A DNA stretch of 64,000 nt from Brevibacterium atlanticum (GCF_011617245.1 NZ_CP050152.1:4020503-4084502), one strand, 5' to 3'; positions 1 through 8,706 are shown, counted from the stretch's first letter. Notes: a model not told the origin generated them from the letters alone. Program-made: numbers and translations.

Positions 1-471
1 TGGGAAGGTCCCGTTGCCCCTGAGGAAGTCGCGACCGCGGCGAGACAGCTTCTCGATGCAGGGTGCTCTCGGATCTCGCTGGGAGACACGATCGGCACTG
101 CGACGCCCGGACACGTGACTGTCGTACTTGATACCCTGGTCAGCGCCGGGATACCGATCGATGCGATCGCCCTGCACACCCACAACACCTACGGGCAGGC
201 CCTGGCCAACGTGTACGCCGCTCTCCGATTCGGAGTGACGGAGTTCGATGCCTCGGTCGGCGGCGTGGGAGGTTGCCCGTTCGCACGGACTGCTACCGGA
301 AATCTCGCGACCGAAGATCTGTTGTGGATGCTCGCGGGGCTCGGGATCGCGACAGGTGTGGACATCGAAGCAGCGGCGGCGACCAGTCAATGGCTGAGCG
401 ATAGGCTCGGTCGACCTCTGGCCTCTGCCACTTCCTCGGCGATCACCGCTGAGCGAAAGCAGGCATCCTAG
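1..471 (+). CDS. HMG-CoA lyase family protein, C-terminal part (5' truncated)
   Basis: The open frame enters at base 1 and ends at TAG 469-471, giving about 156 residues. It contains ISLGDTIGTATPGHV and then GGVGGCPFARTATGNLAT, the glycine-rich loop with the catalytic cysteine typical of HMGL-like aldolases. These metal-dependent enzymes cleave 3-hydroxy-3-methylglutaryl-CoA or related acyl-CoAs to acetyl-CoA and a ketone or keto acid. The TIM-barrel start lies outside the window, so the substrate (HMG-CoA, citramalyl-CoA or similar) cannot be fixed. It lies 49 bases upstream of a carboxylate transporter pair on the same strand, so it may share a transcript with it and act on an imported branched carboxylate; that link is inference. 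Confidence 0.85.
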   Translation, partial: WEGPVAPEEVATAARQLLDAGCSRISLGDTIGTATPGHVTVVLDTLVSAGIPIDAIALHTHNTYGQALANVYAALRFGVTEFDASVGGVGGCPFARTATGNLATEDLLWMLAGLGIATGVDIEAAAATSQWLSDRLGRPLASATSSAITAERKQAS

Positions 472-520
472 ACACGCATCACCGACCAGAACGACATCGA
501 ACGAGAGAAAGCAGGCAACG

Positions 521-1021
521 ATGCCGCAGTTGATCGAAGTGTGGAACGACACAGTCGATTCCCGCCATCTCGTGGGAGGGATCGCGATCGGTGTCGGAAT
601 CGCCGTCCCGGCGTATCTCATCGCCGACCGCGCCTTCGCCAGTTCGGGGGACGAAGCCCTCGGACACTCGTACGCCCTACTCGTCGGCATCGTCGGCTGC
701 ATCCTCGGCGCAGTCATCGTCGGTTTCATGTTCAAACCCAAACGGGTGATCACGACTACGGCTGTGGAGAACCGAAGCCGACAGGACGTCATCGACGAAA
801 TCGTCGAGGAGTACGGTGATCTCGGCGACCCTCGTGAACTCGGTCCCGCCGCACAGCAGGAGGTCAGGGAACTCGGGCTCTTCGATGCCCTTCTCGAGAA
901 CCATGAGGCCCGCGCCCACCGAGGCGGTCCGACAGAGTCGCACGACCGCGGACCTGGCGCGAAAGGATCCACCCCGACAGATGGATCAGCCTCCGCTCCG
1001 AGCAAGGGCGATGACCAGTGA
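521..1021 (+). CDS. Small membrane protein paired with TctA-like permease
   Basis: A 166-residue protein with two clear hydrophobic segments (about residues 18-36 and 50-70), then a charged cytoplasmic-looking tail ending in a disordered Gly/Ser/Pro-rich stretch. The ATG at 521 follows an AG-rich GAGAGAAAGCAGG stretch. Its stop overlaps the GTG of the next gene by 4 bases, so the two are translationally coupled. By position it is the small (TctB-like) partner of the tripartite carboxylate transporter, but TctB proteins usually have four membrane segments and this has two. I do not recognise the family from sequence; the role as accessory subunit is inference from context. Confidence 0.6.
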   Translation: MPQLIEVWNDTVDSRHLVGGIAIGVGIAVPAYLIADRAFASSGDEALGHSYALLVGIVGCILGAVIVGFMFKPKRVITTTAVENRSRQDVIDEIVEEYGDLGDPRELGPAAQQEVRELGLFDALLENHEARAHRGGPTESHDRGPGAKGSTPTDGSASAPSKGDDQ

Positions 1022-2400
1022 GCGCGGACCTCATCGAACCGATCCTCTGGGCGGTCGGGATGGCACTGCTGGCCGCTGTTCTCTTCACCGGAATCGGCCT
1101 CATCTCGGGTACCGACGAAACCGCAATCGTCGCCCCGCTGGCCCTTCTCGTCATTCTCATCGGCGTTCCTCCGGCCGGCGTCATCGCCTTCTTCCTCGCG
1201 GCCATCATCTCCAAGCACATTTCCCATGCGGTGCCGACGACCTTGCTGGGCATCCCCGGTGACACGACGGCCGTGCCGATGCTGCGCGAGGCTCAATTGC
1301 TGCGCGCACTGGGAGTGCCGCACATCGCCCTGCAGAAGGCGATCTCCGGCGGAGTGATCTCGGTGATCATCGCAATTCCACTTTCGATCCTCTTCGCCCT
1401 TGTCCTCACCCCCTTCGCCGAGGCGATCGGGGCCGCAGCTCCCTGGATCTTCATTGCTGCCGCGGTCCTCGTCGCCTACACGTCGAAGGGAAAGCTCGCC
1501 GCCGTCGCCGCTCTCATCCCCTTCGTTCTGCTCATCGTCGGCCTACAGGCGTTCATCATGGAGCAGAAGGAAGCGACGTTCACGACATCGTTCTTCCTCG
1601 GCATCGCCACCGGACCGCTGATCTTCGATCTCTTCGCGGCCCTCTCACCCACTGGACGGAAGACAATGACCCAGGACGGCAAACGCGAGTTCACCCTCGC
1701 GCCCGATGTCCGCCCCGCCAGTCGCCGTCTGCCGAACCCGCTCCGGACCCTTGATCGTACTCAGATCGCTTACACCAGTGGTTCCGCCGCGATCACGAGC
1801 GCCACATTCGTCTTCTCACCTGTCGCCATGGCGGTGCTGATGGGTGAGATCACCGGCAGCCGGATCAAGAACGGCTATCACCGGCTGACCACGGTGATGA
1901 CCGTGCGCAACGGCACGACAGAATCGACCTATCTCGCCGAGACCCTCATCCCGCTCATCGCGATCGGCTTGCCGCTCTCACCGATGGCCGCGGGACCTGC
2001 GGCGCCGCTGTTCAACGCTCCCCCGGTCTACACGCTCGACACCAAGTCCGGCGAGACGAACAATCTCCACGATCTGCTCACGACCGGGCAGTTCGCGCTC
2101 TTCGCCGTCATCGCCGCGGTCATCGCCATCGCGATCGCCTACCCATTCGTGATGCGCAATGCCCACCGGGCGGCGACGTGGGTGATGACCTCGGTCTCCC
2201 ATGAGGCGATCATCGCGGGCTTCGCCGCGCTCATCTGCGTCATCTGCCTCTATGAAGGCGGGCTGCTGGCCCTGGGCGTGACGATCACCGTCGGCCTCGT
2301 CGGCGGTCTGTTCAACCGGATGATCGGCATGCACGCGGGTGTCCAGTTCATGGGCTACTACGTTGCGGTGCTCACCGTGCCCGCGATCCTCGCCCTGTGA
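1018..2400 (+). CDS. TctA-family (tripartite tricarboxylate) transporter permease
   Basis: A 460-residue, very hydrophobic protein with about ten to twelve membrane segments. The segment around residues 60-85 (HAVPTTLLGIPGDTTAVP) matches the conserved PG loop of TctA permeases, which normally work with a small TctB and a periplasmic-type TctC binding protein. The GTG start overlaps the previous stop (GTGA). It is slightly shorter than typical TctA (about 500 residues). No TctC-like binding protein is adjacent. The likely substrate is a di- or tricarboxylate; the neighbouring HMGL-family lyase hints at a branched hydroxy-acid. Family call moderate to good, substrate unknown. Confidence 0.72.
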   Translation: MSADLIEPILWAVGMALLAAVLFTGIGLISGTDETAIVAPLALLVILIGVPPAGVIAFFLAAIISKHISHAVPTTLLGIPGDTTAVPMLREAQLLRALGVPHIALQKAISGGVISVIIAIPLSILFALVLTPFAEAIGAAAPWIFIAAAVLVAYTSKGKLAAVAALIPFVLLIVGLQAFIMEQKEATFTTSFFLGIATGPLIFDLFAALSPTGRKTMTQDGKREFTLAPDVRPASRRLPNPLRTLDRTQIAYTSGSAAITSATFVFSPVAMAVLMGEITGSRIKNGYHRLTTVMTVRNGTTESTYLAETLIPLIAIGLPLSPMAAGPAAPLFNAPPVYTLDTKSGETNNLHDLLTTGQFALFAVIAAVIAIAIAYPFVMRNAHRAATWVMTSVSHEAIIAGFAALICVICLYEGGLLALGVTITVGLVGGLFNRMIGMHAGVQFMGYYVAVLTVPAILAL

Positions 2401-2514
2401 TCCTCGGCAGAGTGTGCCTTCGAGGTCGACCACCAGGCGAAGAAACCCGAATCGTCACAGAAAGTCATAGTGTAGTTATTCGCTGGACTTAGTAGCTATT
2501 GTGGTGCGAGAACG

Positions 2515-2529
2515 AATTGCTCAACAATT
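2515..2529. promoter_or_regulatory. Inverted repeat upstream of the TauE/SafE gene
   Basis: AATTG-CTCAA-CAATT, perfect 5-bp arms with a 5-base spacer, ends 24 bases before the ATG at 2554. The preceding region is AT-rich for this genome. It is a possible operator, for example for the Rrf2-type regulator encoded downstream; no binding evidence exists. Confidence 0.35.
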
Positions 2530-2553
2530 GTCGGCACGCGGAAAGGCACCACC

Positions 2554-3462
2554 ATGCGGCAGCTCATCGTCTTAGGGTTCGTCGGACTCATCGCCCAGCT
2601 CATCGACGGGTCCCTCGGAATGGCCTACGGGGTGACCTCGACGACCCTGCTCCTCGCGGCCGGCGTCGCTCCGGCAGCCGCCTCGGCGGCGGTGCACTTC
2701 TCTGAGATCGGCACCTCGCTCGTCTCCGGGATCTCACACCACCGCTTCGGCAACGTCGACTGGAAGACCGTGGCGCTTCTCGCCGTTCCCGGCTTCATCG
2801 GCGCCTTCGGTGGGGCCACCTTCCTCTCCGGACTCAACGGCGACGGTGCTACCCCGTGGATCTCCGGGATCCTGCTCGCCCTCGGCGTCTACGTGATCTG
2901 GCGCTTCCTCGCCCTCGGCGGCCGTCGCCCTGAGTTCAAGGGCCGCCCCGGAGTCAAACTGCTCGTGCCCGTCGGCCTGGTCGGCGGCGCCCTCGACTCG
3001 ATCGGCGGCGGAGGCTGGGGACCCGTGGGCACCACGACGCTGCTGTCCTCGGGTCGCCTCGAACCGCGCAAGGTCGTCGGCTCGATCGACACGAGCGAGT
3101 TCGTCGTCGCCGTCGGCGGATCGCTCGGCTTCCTCTTCGCTCTCGGACACGCCGGCATCGACTGGAAGATCGTCGCCGCTCTGCTCATCGGCGGAATCAT
3201 CGCCGCACCCTTCGCCGCCTGGCTGGTGAAGATCCTGCCCGCCCGCATCCTCGCCGTCGCCGCCGGCGGGATCATCATCCTCACCAATGCCCGCACCATC
3301 GCTCTCGCACTCGGTGCCACGACGCCGGTGCTCTCGACGGTGCTCATCGTCCTCGCCGTCGTCTGGGCCGCCCTGCTCGTCCACGTCGTCCGCGTCGAGC
3401 GGAAGGTGCGCAAGGACGACACCGCCGAGGCGGCCGAGGTCGTTCCCGTCGCCGGAGCCTGA
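2554..3462 (+). CDS. TSUP/TauE-SafE family sulfite/organosulfonate exporter-like permease
   Basis: A 302-residue membrane protein with eight to nine hydrophobic segments. The N-terminal half holds the IDGSLGMAYGVTSTTLLLAAG motif region and the second half repeats it (GGALDSIGGGGWGPVGTTTL), the internal duplication typical of TauE/SafE permeases. Members move sulfite, sulfoacetate, taurine-derived sulfur or other small anions across the membrane. The ATG follows CGGAAAGG. It is followed by a terminator and an Rrf2-type regulator, a common pairing in cysteine/sulfur control, which suggests but does not prove a sulfur substrate. Confidence 0.85.
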   Translation: MRQLIVLGFVGLIAQLIDGSLGMAYGVTSTTLLLAAGVAPAAASAAVHFSEIGTSLVSGISHHRFGNVDWKTVALLAVPGFIGAFGGATFLSGLNGDGATPWISGILLALGVYVIWRFLALGGRRPEFKGRPGVKLLVPVGLVGGALDSIGGGGWGPVGTTTLLSSGRLEPRKVVGSIDTSEFVVAVGGSLGFLFALGHAGIDWKIVAALLIGGIIAAPFAAWLVKILPARILAVAAGGIIILTNARTIALALGATTPVLSTVLIVLAVVWAALLVHVVRVERKVRKDDTAEAAEVVPVAGA

Positions 3463-3475
3463 TACCGGCCGGACC

Positions 3476-3513
3476 CGCCCGCCGGCACGTGGGCTCACAC
3501 CTGCCGGCGGGCG
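3476..3513. terminator. Hairpin terminator after TauE/SafE gene
   Basis: Perfect 12-bp GC-rich arms (CGCCCGCCGGCA and TGCCGGCGGGCG) with a 14-base loop, 13 bases after the TauE/SafE stop. No U-run follows, as is common in high-GC actinobacteria. Confidence 0.65.
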
Positions 3514-3535
3514 CACCGGTACCGGCGCCCACTGT

Positions 3536-3541
3536 TACGAT
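3536..3541 (+). promoter_or_regulatory. Putative -10 element giving a leaderless Rrf2 mRNA
   Basis: TACGAT (within TGTTACGATGA) ends 6 bases before the ATG at 3548. There is no ribosome-binding sequence before that ATG. Transcription starting about 7 bases past a -10 would begin at the start codon itself, the arrangement of leaderless transcripts common in actinobacteria. Confidence 0.45.
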
Positions 3542-3547
3542 GACGGC

Positions 3548-4006
3548 ATGAGGGTGACCACCAAGTCGGACTACGCGCTGCGCGCTCTCATCGAGATCGC
3601 CGCGCAGGGCGACGGCGCACCCATCAGCGCCGATGAGCTCGGTCGCCGACAGGACATTCCGAAGGGGTTCCTCCAGGCCATCCTCGCCGACCTTCGCCGC
3701 GTCGGCATCCTCACCTCCGTCCGTGGCAAATCCGGCGGATGGAGACTGACGAAACCCGCCGCCGAGGTGTCTGTGGCCGATGTCATCCGCGCCGTCGACG
3801 GCCCCCTCGTCTCGATCTACGGCCAGCGCCCCGAGAACGTCAGCTACGACGCGACTGCGGCCTCGCTCCAACAGGTGTGGATCGCCGCCCGCTACTCCCT
3901 GCGGGACGTCCTCGAGCACGTGACCATCGCCCACCTCGCCGAGAAATCGCTGCCCGAGGCGGTCACCGACAAGGTCGCGATCGAGGACGCCTGGAACCCG
4001 CACTGA
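3548..4006 (+). CDS. Rrf2-family transcriptional regulator
   Basis: A 152-residue protein beginning MRVTTKSDYALRALIEIA, the classic Rrf2 N-terminus, followed by a winged-helix DNA-binding domain (residues 1-80, with GKSGGWRLTKPA as the wing). The iron-sulfur members carry three cysteines near residues 90-110; this protein has no cysteine at all, so it is not an IscR/NsrR-type sensor. It is better compared with the cysteine-free CymR branch, which senses sulfur status through a partner protein. The frame is open upstream, but Rrf2 homology starts at this ATG. It lies just after the TauE/SafE permease and is a plausible regulator of it. Confidence 0.85.
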   Translation: MRVTTKSDYALRALIEIAAQGDGAPISADELGRRQDIPKGFLQAILADLRRVGILTSVRGKSGGWRLTKPAAEVSVADVIRAVDGPLVSIYGQRPENVSYDATAASLQQVWIAARYSLRDVLEHVTIAHLAEKSLPEAVTDKVAIEDAWNPH

Positions 4007-4072
4007 CCTGACCGCGCACAGCGCTCACGTACCGCCCGGGCGTTCCACGTGGACCCGGAACCGTCCCACCCT

Positions 4073-5074
4073 TCACCGCCACTGCCGGGTGACCGTGCGG
4101 ACGTCGGCGACCACCTCGGCGATGGCGGAATCATGGGCCCTGACGATCGGGTCACGGACGCCCGGCTTCGCCGATGCGGACCGAGAGACCAACAGGACGT
4201 CACGGCGGCAGGCGCTCAGCGGCATCGGGATGACCTCGATGTCCGGGTCGATCGACAGTGAGGACTCAGGGATCATCGCGACCGCCAACCCGGCCGAGAT
4301 CATCCGGTTGATGGCCGCGTAGTCATCCATCCGCATCCCCACCCGGGGCTCGAAGCCTGCGGCGAGGCAGAAGGAGCGGACCACCTCGTCGATGGCATCG
4401 CCGGGATCGATGCTGAACGCCCACGTCTGGGACACCAGCACCGTGAGATCGGGCAGGCCCTGAGAGTCAACGGCGATGGGCCCGATGGATTTCGGCACAC
4501 AGAGGAACAGCCGCTCGGAGTAGAGGTGAGCCGCACTCAGCGCCGTCGGAATCCACGTCCGGTCGAGATCACTCGAGACCAGCAGCGCCAGATCGAGGTC
4601 ACCGGACTCGAGCCGGGCCACGAGCTTCGCATGCTCGTCCATCGTCACGTCCAGCGCCGCAGTGAGCACCTCGGTCCGATCCCCGGCGACCGCCTCGTCG
4701 CGGGTCTGCCAACGCGGACGGGTCTGCAGCTGATCGTGCAGACGGGGAATCACGCGGGCACCGACCGTGGGCACCGCGCCGATCCGGACGGGGACCGCCT
4801 GGGAATCACGCCACAGGGCCACCTCGGCGCCGAGGCGCTCACACAGTCCGAGGATCTCGACGGCACGCGACACCACGAGGCTGCCCACGGTCGTCGGGTG
4901 CGATCCGCGCGGACTGCGTTCGATGAGCGTGGCACCCAGTGCCCTCTCCAGATTGCGCAGATGGTGGTTGACCGTCGGTTGGCTCCACTGCAGATCCGCA
5001 GCGGCCGCAGCCACGGACCCGGCTGCGGCGACGGCCCGCAGAGCGGTGAGTCCGCGCGTGTCCAGAGGTTCCAT
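4073..5074 (-). CDS. LysR-family transcriptional regulator
   Basis: A 333-residue protein. The N-terminal helix-turn-helix (about residues 5-65) includes LTALRAVAAAGSVAAAAADL, and an effector-binding domain follows. The start MEPLDTRGL was chosen because LysR homology begins there; an upstream TTG would add 22 residues. It is divergent from the PLP decarboxylase gene at 5210 with about 135 bases between, the normal layout of a LysR regulator and its target. It therefore probably controls the decarboxylase, with an amine or amino-acid effector. That target is inference from layout. Confidence 0.88.
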   Translation of the reverse strand: MEPLDTRGLTALRAVAAAGSVAAAAADLQWSQPTVNHHLRNLERALGATLIERSPRGSHPTTVGSLVVSRAVEILGLCERLGAEVALWRDSQAVPVRIGAVPTVGARVIPRLHDQLQTRPRWQTRDEAVAGDRTEVLTAALDVTMDEHAKLVARLESGDLDLALLVSSDLDRTWIPTALSAAHLYSERLFLCVPKSIGPIAVDSQGLPDLTVLVSQTWAFSIDPGDAIDEVVRSFCLAAGFEPRVGMRMDDYAAINRMISAGLAVAMIPESSLSIDPDIEVIPMPLSACRRDVLLVSRSASAKPGVRDPIVRAHDSAIAEVVADVRTVTRQWR

Positions 5075-5209
5075 GACCCTCCCCCATCCGGTCATCCTCG
5101 AGCTCCCACCGAGTACCTGTTGAGCCCTCACCCGGTTCAATACTGACTATAGAGCATGGGAGGAAAGTTGCTATTCTCCTCGCAGCACCGGCCTCCTTAG
5201 TCTGGAGGC

Positions 5210-6775
5210 ATGACCGTGCATCATGACTCCCCCATTCCCCCGGCCCCGCATTGCTCTGCGGGATCCCTGCCGCATCCCTCCGACGCGCAGTCGCGCGCCC
5301 CCTACGCCGAAGCGCTTGCGCACGCGGCCGACCGCAATTCGCTGTTCCTGTCCACCCCCGGACACGGCGGCACGGATGAAGGCATATCCGCCGGTCAGGC
5401 CGAGTTCTTCGGTGAGCACACCCTCTCCCTGGACATCCCCCCGCTCTTCGACGGCATCGACCTCGGTCTCGATACCCCGAAGGACGAAGCGCTGCGCCTG
5501 GCCGCCGAGGCCTGGGGCGCGCGCCGCACGTGGTTCCTCACCAACGGCTCTTCCCAGGGCAACCGGATGGCCGCCCTGGCCGTCGGCACCCTCGGCACCG
5601 GGGTCGTCACCCAGCGCAGCGCCCATTCGAGCTTCATCGACGGCATCGTGCTGGCCGGGCTCAACCCCGGCTTCGTCTTCCCCAACGTCGACGAGGTCAA
5701 CGGCATCGCCCACGGCGTGACCCCCGATTCCCTGCGCCGGGCGATCCGGAATCACCCTGAGCCGGTCACGGCCGTCTACCTCGTCACCCCGAGCTACTTC
5801 GGTGCCGTCGCCGACGTCGAATCCCTCGCCGAGGTGGCCCATTCCGCGGGTGCGGCACTGATCGTCGATGCCGCCTGGGGTGCGCACTTCGGCTTCCACC
5901 CCGACCTGCCGGCCTCGCCGGTGACCCAGGGTGCCGACATCGTCATCATGAGCACGCACAAGCTCGCCGGTTCGCTCACCCAGTCCGCGCTGCTCCACCT
6001 CGGCGACACCGAGTTCGCCGACCGCCTCGAACCCGCGCTGGCCCGCGCCTTCATGATGACGTCCTCGACGAGTGAGAACGCGCATCTGCTCGCCTCGATC
6101 GACCTGGCCCGCCGCGAACTCATGACCTCCGGTGCCGCAATCGCCCAGTCGCTGGAGAACATCCGCCACGTGCGCGCCCAGATCGAGGCCACCGACCGCT
6201 ACCACCTGCTCTCCGGCGAGTTCCTCAGCCATGCGGATGTCGTCGATATCGACCCGTTCCGCCTGCCCATCGACATCACGGCCACGGGCCTCGACGGCCA
6301 CACGGTGCGCGAGCGCCTGGCCCAGGACTTCGACATCTTCGCCGAGATGTCGACGGCCACGACGCTCGTCGCCCTCATCGGGATCGGGAAGTCCCCGGAC
6401 ATCTCCCGTCTCATCGACGCGCTCGAAACGCTGCGCCTGGAGACCCTGCGCCTCGAGACCGACACTCAGGCCGCGACGGACATCCCCGCCTCGGCGACCA
6501 CACTCCCCCCTCTGCCGAGCGCGGGACGCCTGGCGATGCTGCCCCGTGAGGCGTTCTTCGCCGACTCCGAGCTCGTCCCCGCCGCCGCGGCGGTCGGACG
6601 GGTGAGCGTGAGCTCGCTGGCCGCGTATCCGCCCGGAATCCCGAATGTTCTGCCGGGCGAGGAGATCACCGCAGAGACCGTCGATTTCCTCCAGGCCGTG
6701 GCCGCGAGCCCGTCCGGACATGTCCGCGGAGCCGTCGATTCTGAATTAGGTTACTTTCGTGTGACTAAATTCTGA
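5210..6775 (+). CDS. Orn/Lys/Arg decarboxylase-like PLP enzyme
   Basis: A 521-residue fold-type-I PLP enzyme. FLSTPGHGGTDEG near residue 45, the substrate-entry motif of the Orn/Lys/Arg decarboxylase major domain, is followed by TNGSSQGNRMAAL (cofactor phosphate loop), DAAWGAHFGF and STHKLAGSLTQSA with the Schiff-base lysine near residue 251. It lacks the N-terminal wing domain of the large enterobacterial decarboxylases, as in the short Gram-positive type. It should decarboxylate a basic amino acid to a polyamine precursor; which one is unknown. The GGAGG at 5204-5208 is only one base from the ATG at 5210, so GTG 5216 may be the true start. It is divergent from a LysR gene. Confidence 0.85.
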   Translation: MTVHHDSPIPPAPHCSAGSLPHPSDAQSRAPYAEALAHAADRNSLFLSTPGHGGTDEGISAGQAEFFGEHTLSLDIPPLFDGIDLGLDTPKDEALRLAAEAWGARRTWFLTNGSSQGNRMAALAVGTLGTGVVTQRSAHSSFIDGIVLAGLNPGFVFPNVDEVNGIAHGVTPDSLRRAIRNHPEPVTAVYLVTPSYFGAVADVESLAEVAHSAGAALIVDAAWGAHFGFHPDLPASPVTQGADIVIMSTHKLAGSLTQSALLHLGDTEFADRLEPALARAFMMTSSTSENAHLLASIDLARRELMTSGAAIAQSLENIRHVRAQIEATDRYHLLSGEFLSHADVVDIDPFRLPIDITATGLDGHTVRERLAQDFDIFAEMSTATTLVALIGIGKSPDISRLIDALETLRLETLRLETDTQAATDIPASATTLPPLPSAGRLAMLPREAFFADSELVPAAAAVGRVSVSSLAAYPPGIPNVLPGEEITAETVDFLQAVAASPSGHVRGAVDSELGYFRVTKF

Positions 6776-6848
6776 GTCCGCAACGCCTGCAATCCGCAGC
6801 CGGTTTGACCGCACATCTGCACAGGTCCCACTCAGCGAGCATTCGCCG

Positions 6849-6881
6849 AAGGCCGTTGTCCCGACTGGGGACAGCGGCCTT
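6849..6881. terminator. Hairpin terminator after the decarboxylase gene
   Basis: Arms of about 14 bp (AAGGCCGTTGTCCC against GGGACAGCGGCCTT, one G-T pair) around a short loop, in the 302-base gap between the decarboxylase and the next transporter. Confidence 0.65.
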
Positions 6882-6967
6882 GCGCGTTTCTGCGAATTTC
6901 ACATTTACGACGCCACGACGACACGTTTCTGCCATACTCGTGATTGTGACCTGCCTCACGAACTTTA

Positions 6968-6995
6968 TTGACTTGCCTATGCGAGCACGTAAGGA
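6968..6995 (+). promoter_or_regulatory. Putative promoter of MHS transporter gene
   Basis: TTGACT (6968-6973), a 16-base spacer and TAAGGA (6990-6995), about 80 bases before the ATG at 7078. The segment is clearly more AT-rich than its surroundings. The rest of the 6776-7077 gap shows only the terminator noted separately. Confidence 0.4.
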
Positions 6996-7077
6996 TGTTT
7001 CGCGTTGTTCGAAACCGAACGCCTCGCCGTCGAGCCCCTCTCGGCGGCCTTGAATATGTCGAAATGAGGACCCACTC

Positions 7078-8604
7078 ATGACAACTGAACACGCTGAATC
7101 CGTCCCCGGGGGGAAGAAGCCCTCGCGCCGAGAGCGGAAGGCGATGAAGAAGCGGCTCAAAGAAGAGCACTGCATCGTCGTCGAAACCAAGTCGATCCGC
7201 ACCGCCATCGGCGGCACCACGGTCGGCAACTTCATGGAGTGGTTCGATTTCGGTGTCTACGGCTACCTGGCCGTGACCATGACCTCGGTGTTCACCGAGG
7301 GTATGGACCGGCAGATGGGTCTGCTCGTCACCCTGCTCGGCTTCGCCGTCTCGTTCCTCGTCCGCCCGCTCGGCGGCATGGTGCTCGGACCGCTCGGTGA
7401 CAAGATCGGCCGCCAGAAGGTGCTGTTCTTCACGATGGCCACGATGGCCACCGCCACCGCCCTCATCGGCGTTCTGCCGACCGCAGCCCAGGTCGGGCTG
7501 TGGGTCATCGTCCCGCTCTACCTGCTCAAGATGATCCAGGGCTTCTCCACCGGCGGCGAGTACGCCGGTGCCACCACCTACGTCTCGGAGTTCGCGCCCG
7601 ACAAGTCGCGCGGCTACTGGGCCTCCTGGCTCGATGTCGGCTCCTATCTCGGCTTCGCAGCCGGTGCGGGAACCGTCGCGATCACCACCGTGATCAGCAC
7701 GGGCATCGCAGGAGAGAACGCGATGCTCGACGGCGGCTGGAGGATCCCGTTCCTCATCGCCATTCCGCTCGGTGCCGTCGCCATCTGGTTCCGTCTGAAG
7801 ATCCCCGAGACTCCGAGCTTCGAAGCGAACGAGGACGCCGGTCTCATCACGAAGGACAAGGACGACCAGTACGCCCGTCACGGGCTCATCGGCGTCGTCC
7901 GTCACTTCTGGAAGGAGATCCTGCTCGGCATCGCGATCGTCGCCGGTTCGCAGACGGTCGGCTACGCGCTCACGAGCTTCATGCCCACCTACCTCGAGGA
8001 GACGGTCAAGGTCTCGAACATCCAGGCCGCCGTCGTCACCATCCCGGTGCTCGTCATCATGTCGCTGTGCCTGCCGCTCATCGGCAAGCTCTCGGACAAG
8101 ATGGGCCGCAAGTTCGTCTTCATGATCGCCGCCGGTGCCACGATCGTGCTCATCATTCCGGCCTTCGCGGTCATGCAGCTCGGCACGATGACCACCGTGA
8201 CGATCGCGCTGTTCATGGTCGCGATTCCGGCGGGGTTCTATATCGCCTGCCTGGCCTCGACGCTGCCGGCGCTGTTCCCGACGGCTTCGCGCTACGGTGC
8301 GATGGGTCTGACGTTCAACCTCGGTGTGTCTCTGTTCGGCGGCACGACCCCGCTGTTCGCTCAGGCGCTCATCGATCTCACGGGCAACTCGTACATGCCG
8401 GCGTTCTACATCATGTTCTTCTCCGTGATCGCCTTCGTGGCCGTGTGCTTCATCAAGGAGTCCGCGCGTCGCCCGCTGCTCGGGTCCTTCCCGACGGTGG
8501 AGACGAAGGAGGAGGCCGTCGCGCTCGTGGCCGGTCAGGACGACAATCCCGACCTCGACCCCGATACGATGCCCATCCCGGTCATCCACGAAGTCGCGAA
8601 GTGA
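7078..8604 (+). CDS. MFS transporter, metabolite:H+ symporter (MHS) family
   Basis: A 508-residue protein with about 12 membrane segments. GGTTVGNFMEWFDFGVYGYL near residue 42 is the hallmark first segment of the MHS family (ProP, KgtP, ShiA types), and GDKIGRQKVLF is the conserved loop between segments 2 and 3. MHS members import betaines, proline, carboxylates or shikimate with protons. The N-terminus is unusually basic (PSRRERKAMKKRLKEEH) and the C-terminus acidic. The ATG follows ATGAGGACCC. It lies between a decarboxylase and the betaine-catabolism island, so betaine/proline or an amino acid are the leading candidates; not resolved by sequence. Confidence 0.85.
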   Translation: MTTEHAESVPGGKKPSRRERKAMKKRLKEEHCIVVETKSIRTAIGGTTVGNFMEWFDFGVYGYLAVTMTSVFTEGMDRQMGLLVTLLGFAVSFLVRPLGGMVLGPLGDKIGRQKVLFFTMATMATATALIGVLPTAAQVGLWVIVPLYLLKMIQGFSTGGEYAGATTYVSEFAPDKSRGYWASWLDVGSYLGFAAGAGTVAITTVISTGIAGENAMLDGGWRIPFLIAIPLGAVAIWFRLKIPETPSFEANEDAGLITKDKDDQYARHGLIGVVRHFWKEILLGIAIVAGSQTVGYALTSFMPTYLEETVKVSNIQAAVVTIPVLVIMSLCLPLIGKLSDKMGRKFVFMIAAGATIVLIIPAFAVMQLGTMTTVTIALFMVAIPAGFYIACLASTLPALFPTASRYGAMGLTFNLGVSLFGGTTPLFAQALIDLTGNSYMPAFYIMFFSVIAFVAVCFIKESARRPLLGSFPTVETKEEAVALVAGQDDNPDLDPDTMPIPVIHEVAK

Positions 8605-8678
8605 TCCGGCGCCGAGGCGGTTCGACCGACAGATCGCCAGTCGGCTGAACCGCTCCGGCAGCTGAGCGGAAGTTCATC

Positions 8679-8706
8679 GGCCGGCGTCCCTGCAGGGACG
8701 CCGGCC
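8679..8706. terminator. 28-bp perfect palindrome, bidirectional terminator
   Basis: A perfect palindrome whose halves are GGCCGGCGTCCCTG and its complement, followed on the plus strand by CTTGTCGT. It sits between two convergent genes (MHS transporter and GntR regulator) and can fold on either strand. Confidence 0.75.

Noticed and set aside
5171-6721. A 516-codon open frame on the minus strand opposite the PLP decarboxylase gene
   Set aside because: It is an antisense shadow: Gly/Arg/Asp-rich composition, no recognisable domain, and the plus-strand gene has clear catalytic motifs.
6832-8589. A 585-codon minus-strand open frame opposite the MHS transporter
   Set aside because: Composition is dominated by Arg, Glu, Asp and His as expected for the complement of a high-GC membrane protein gene; no domain and no ribosome site.
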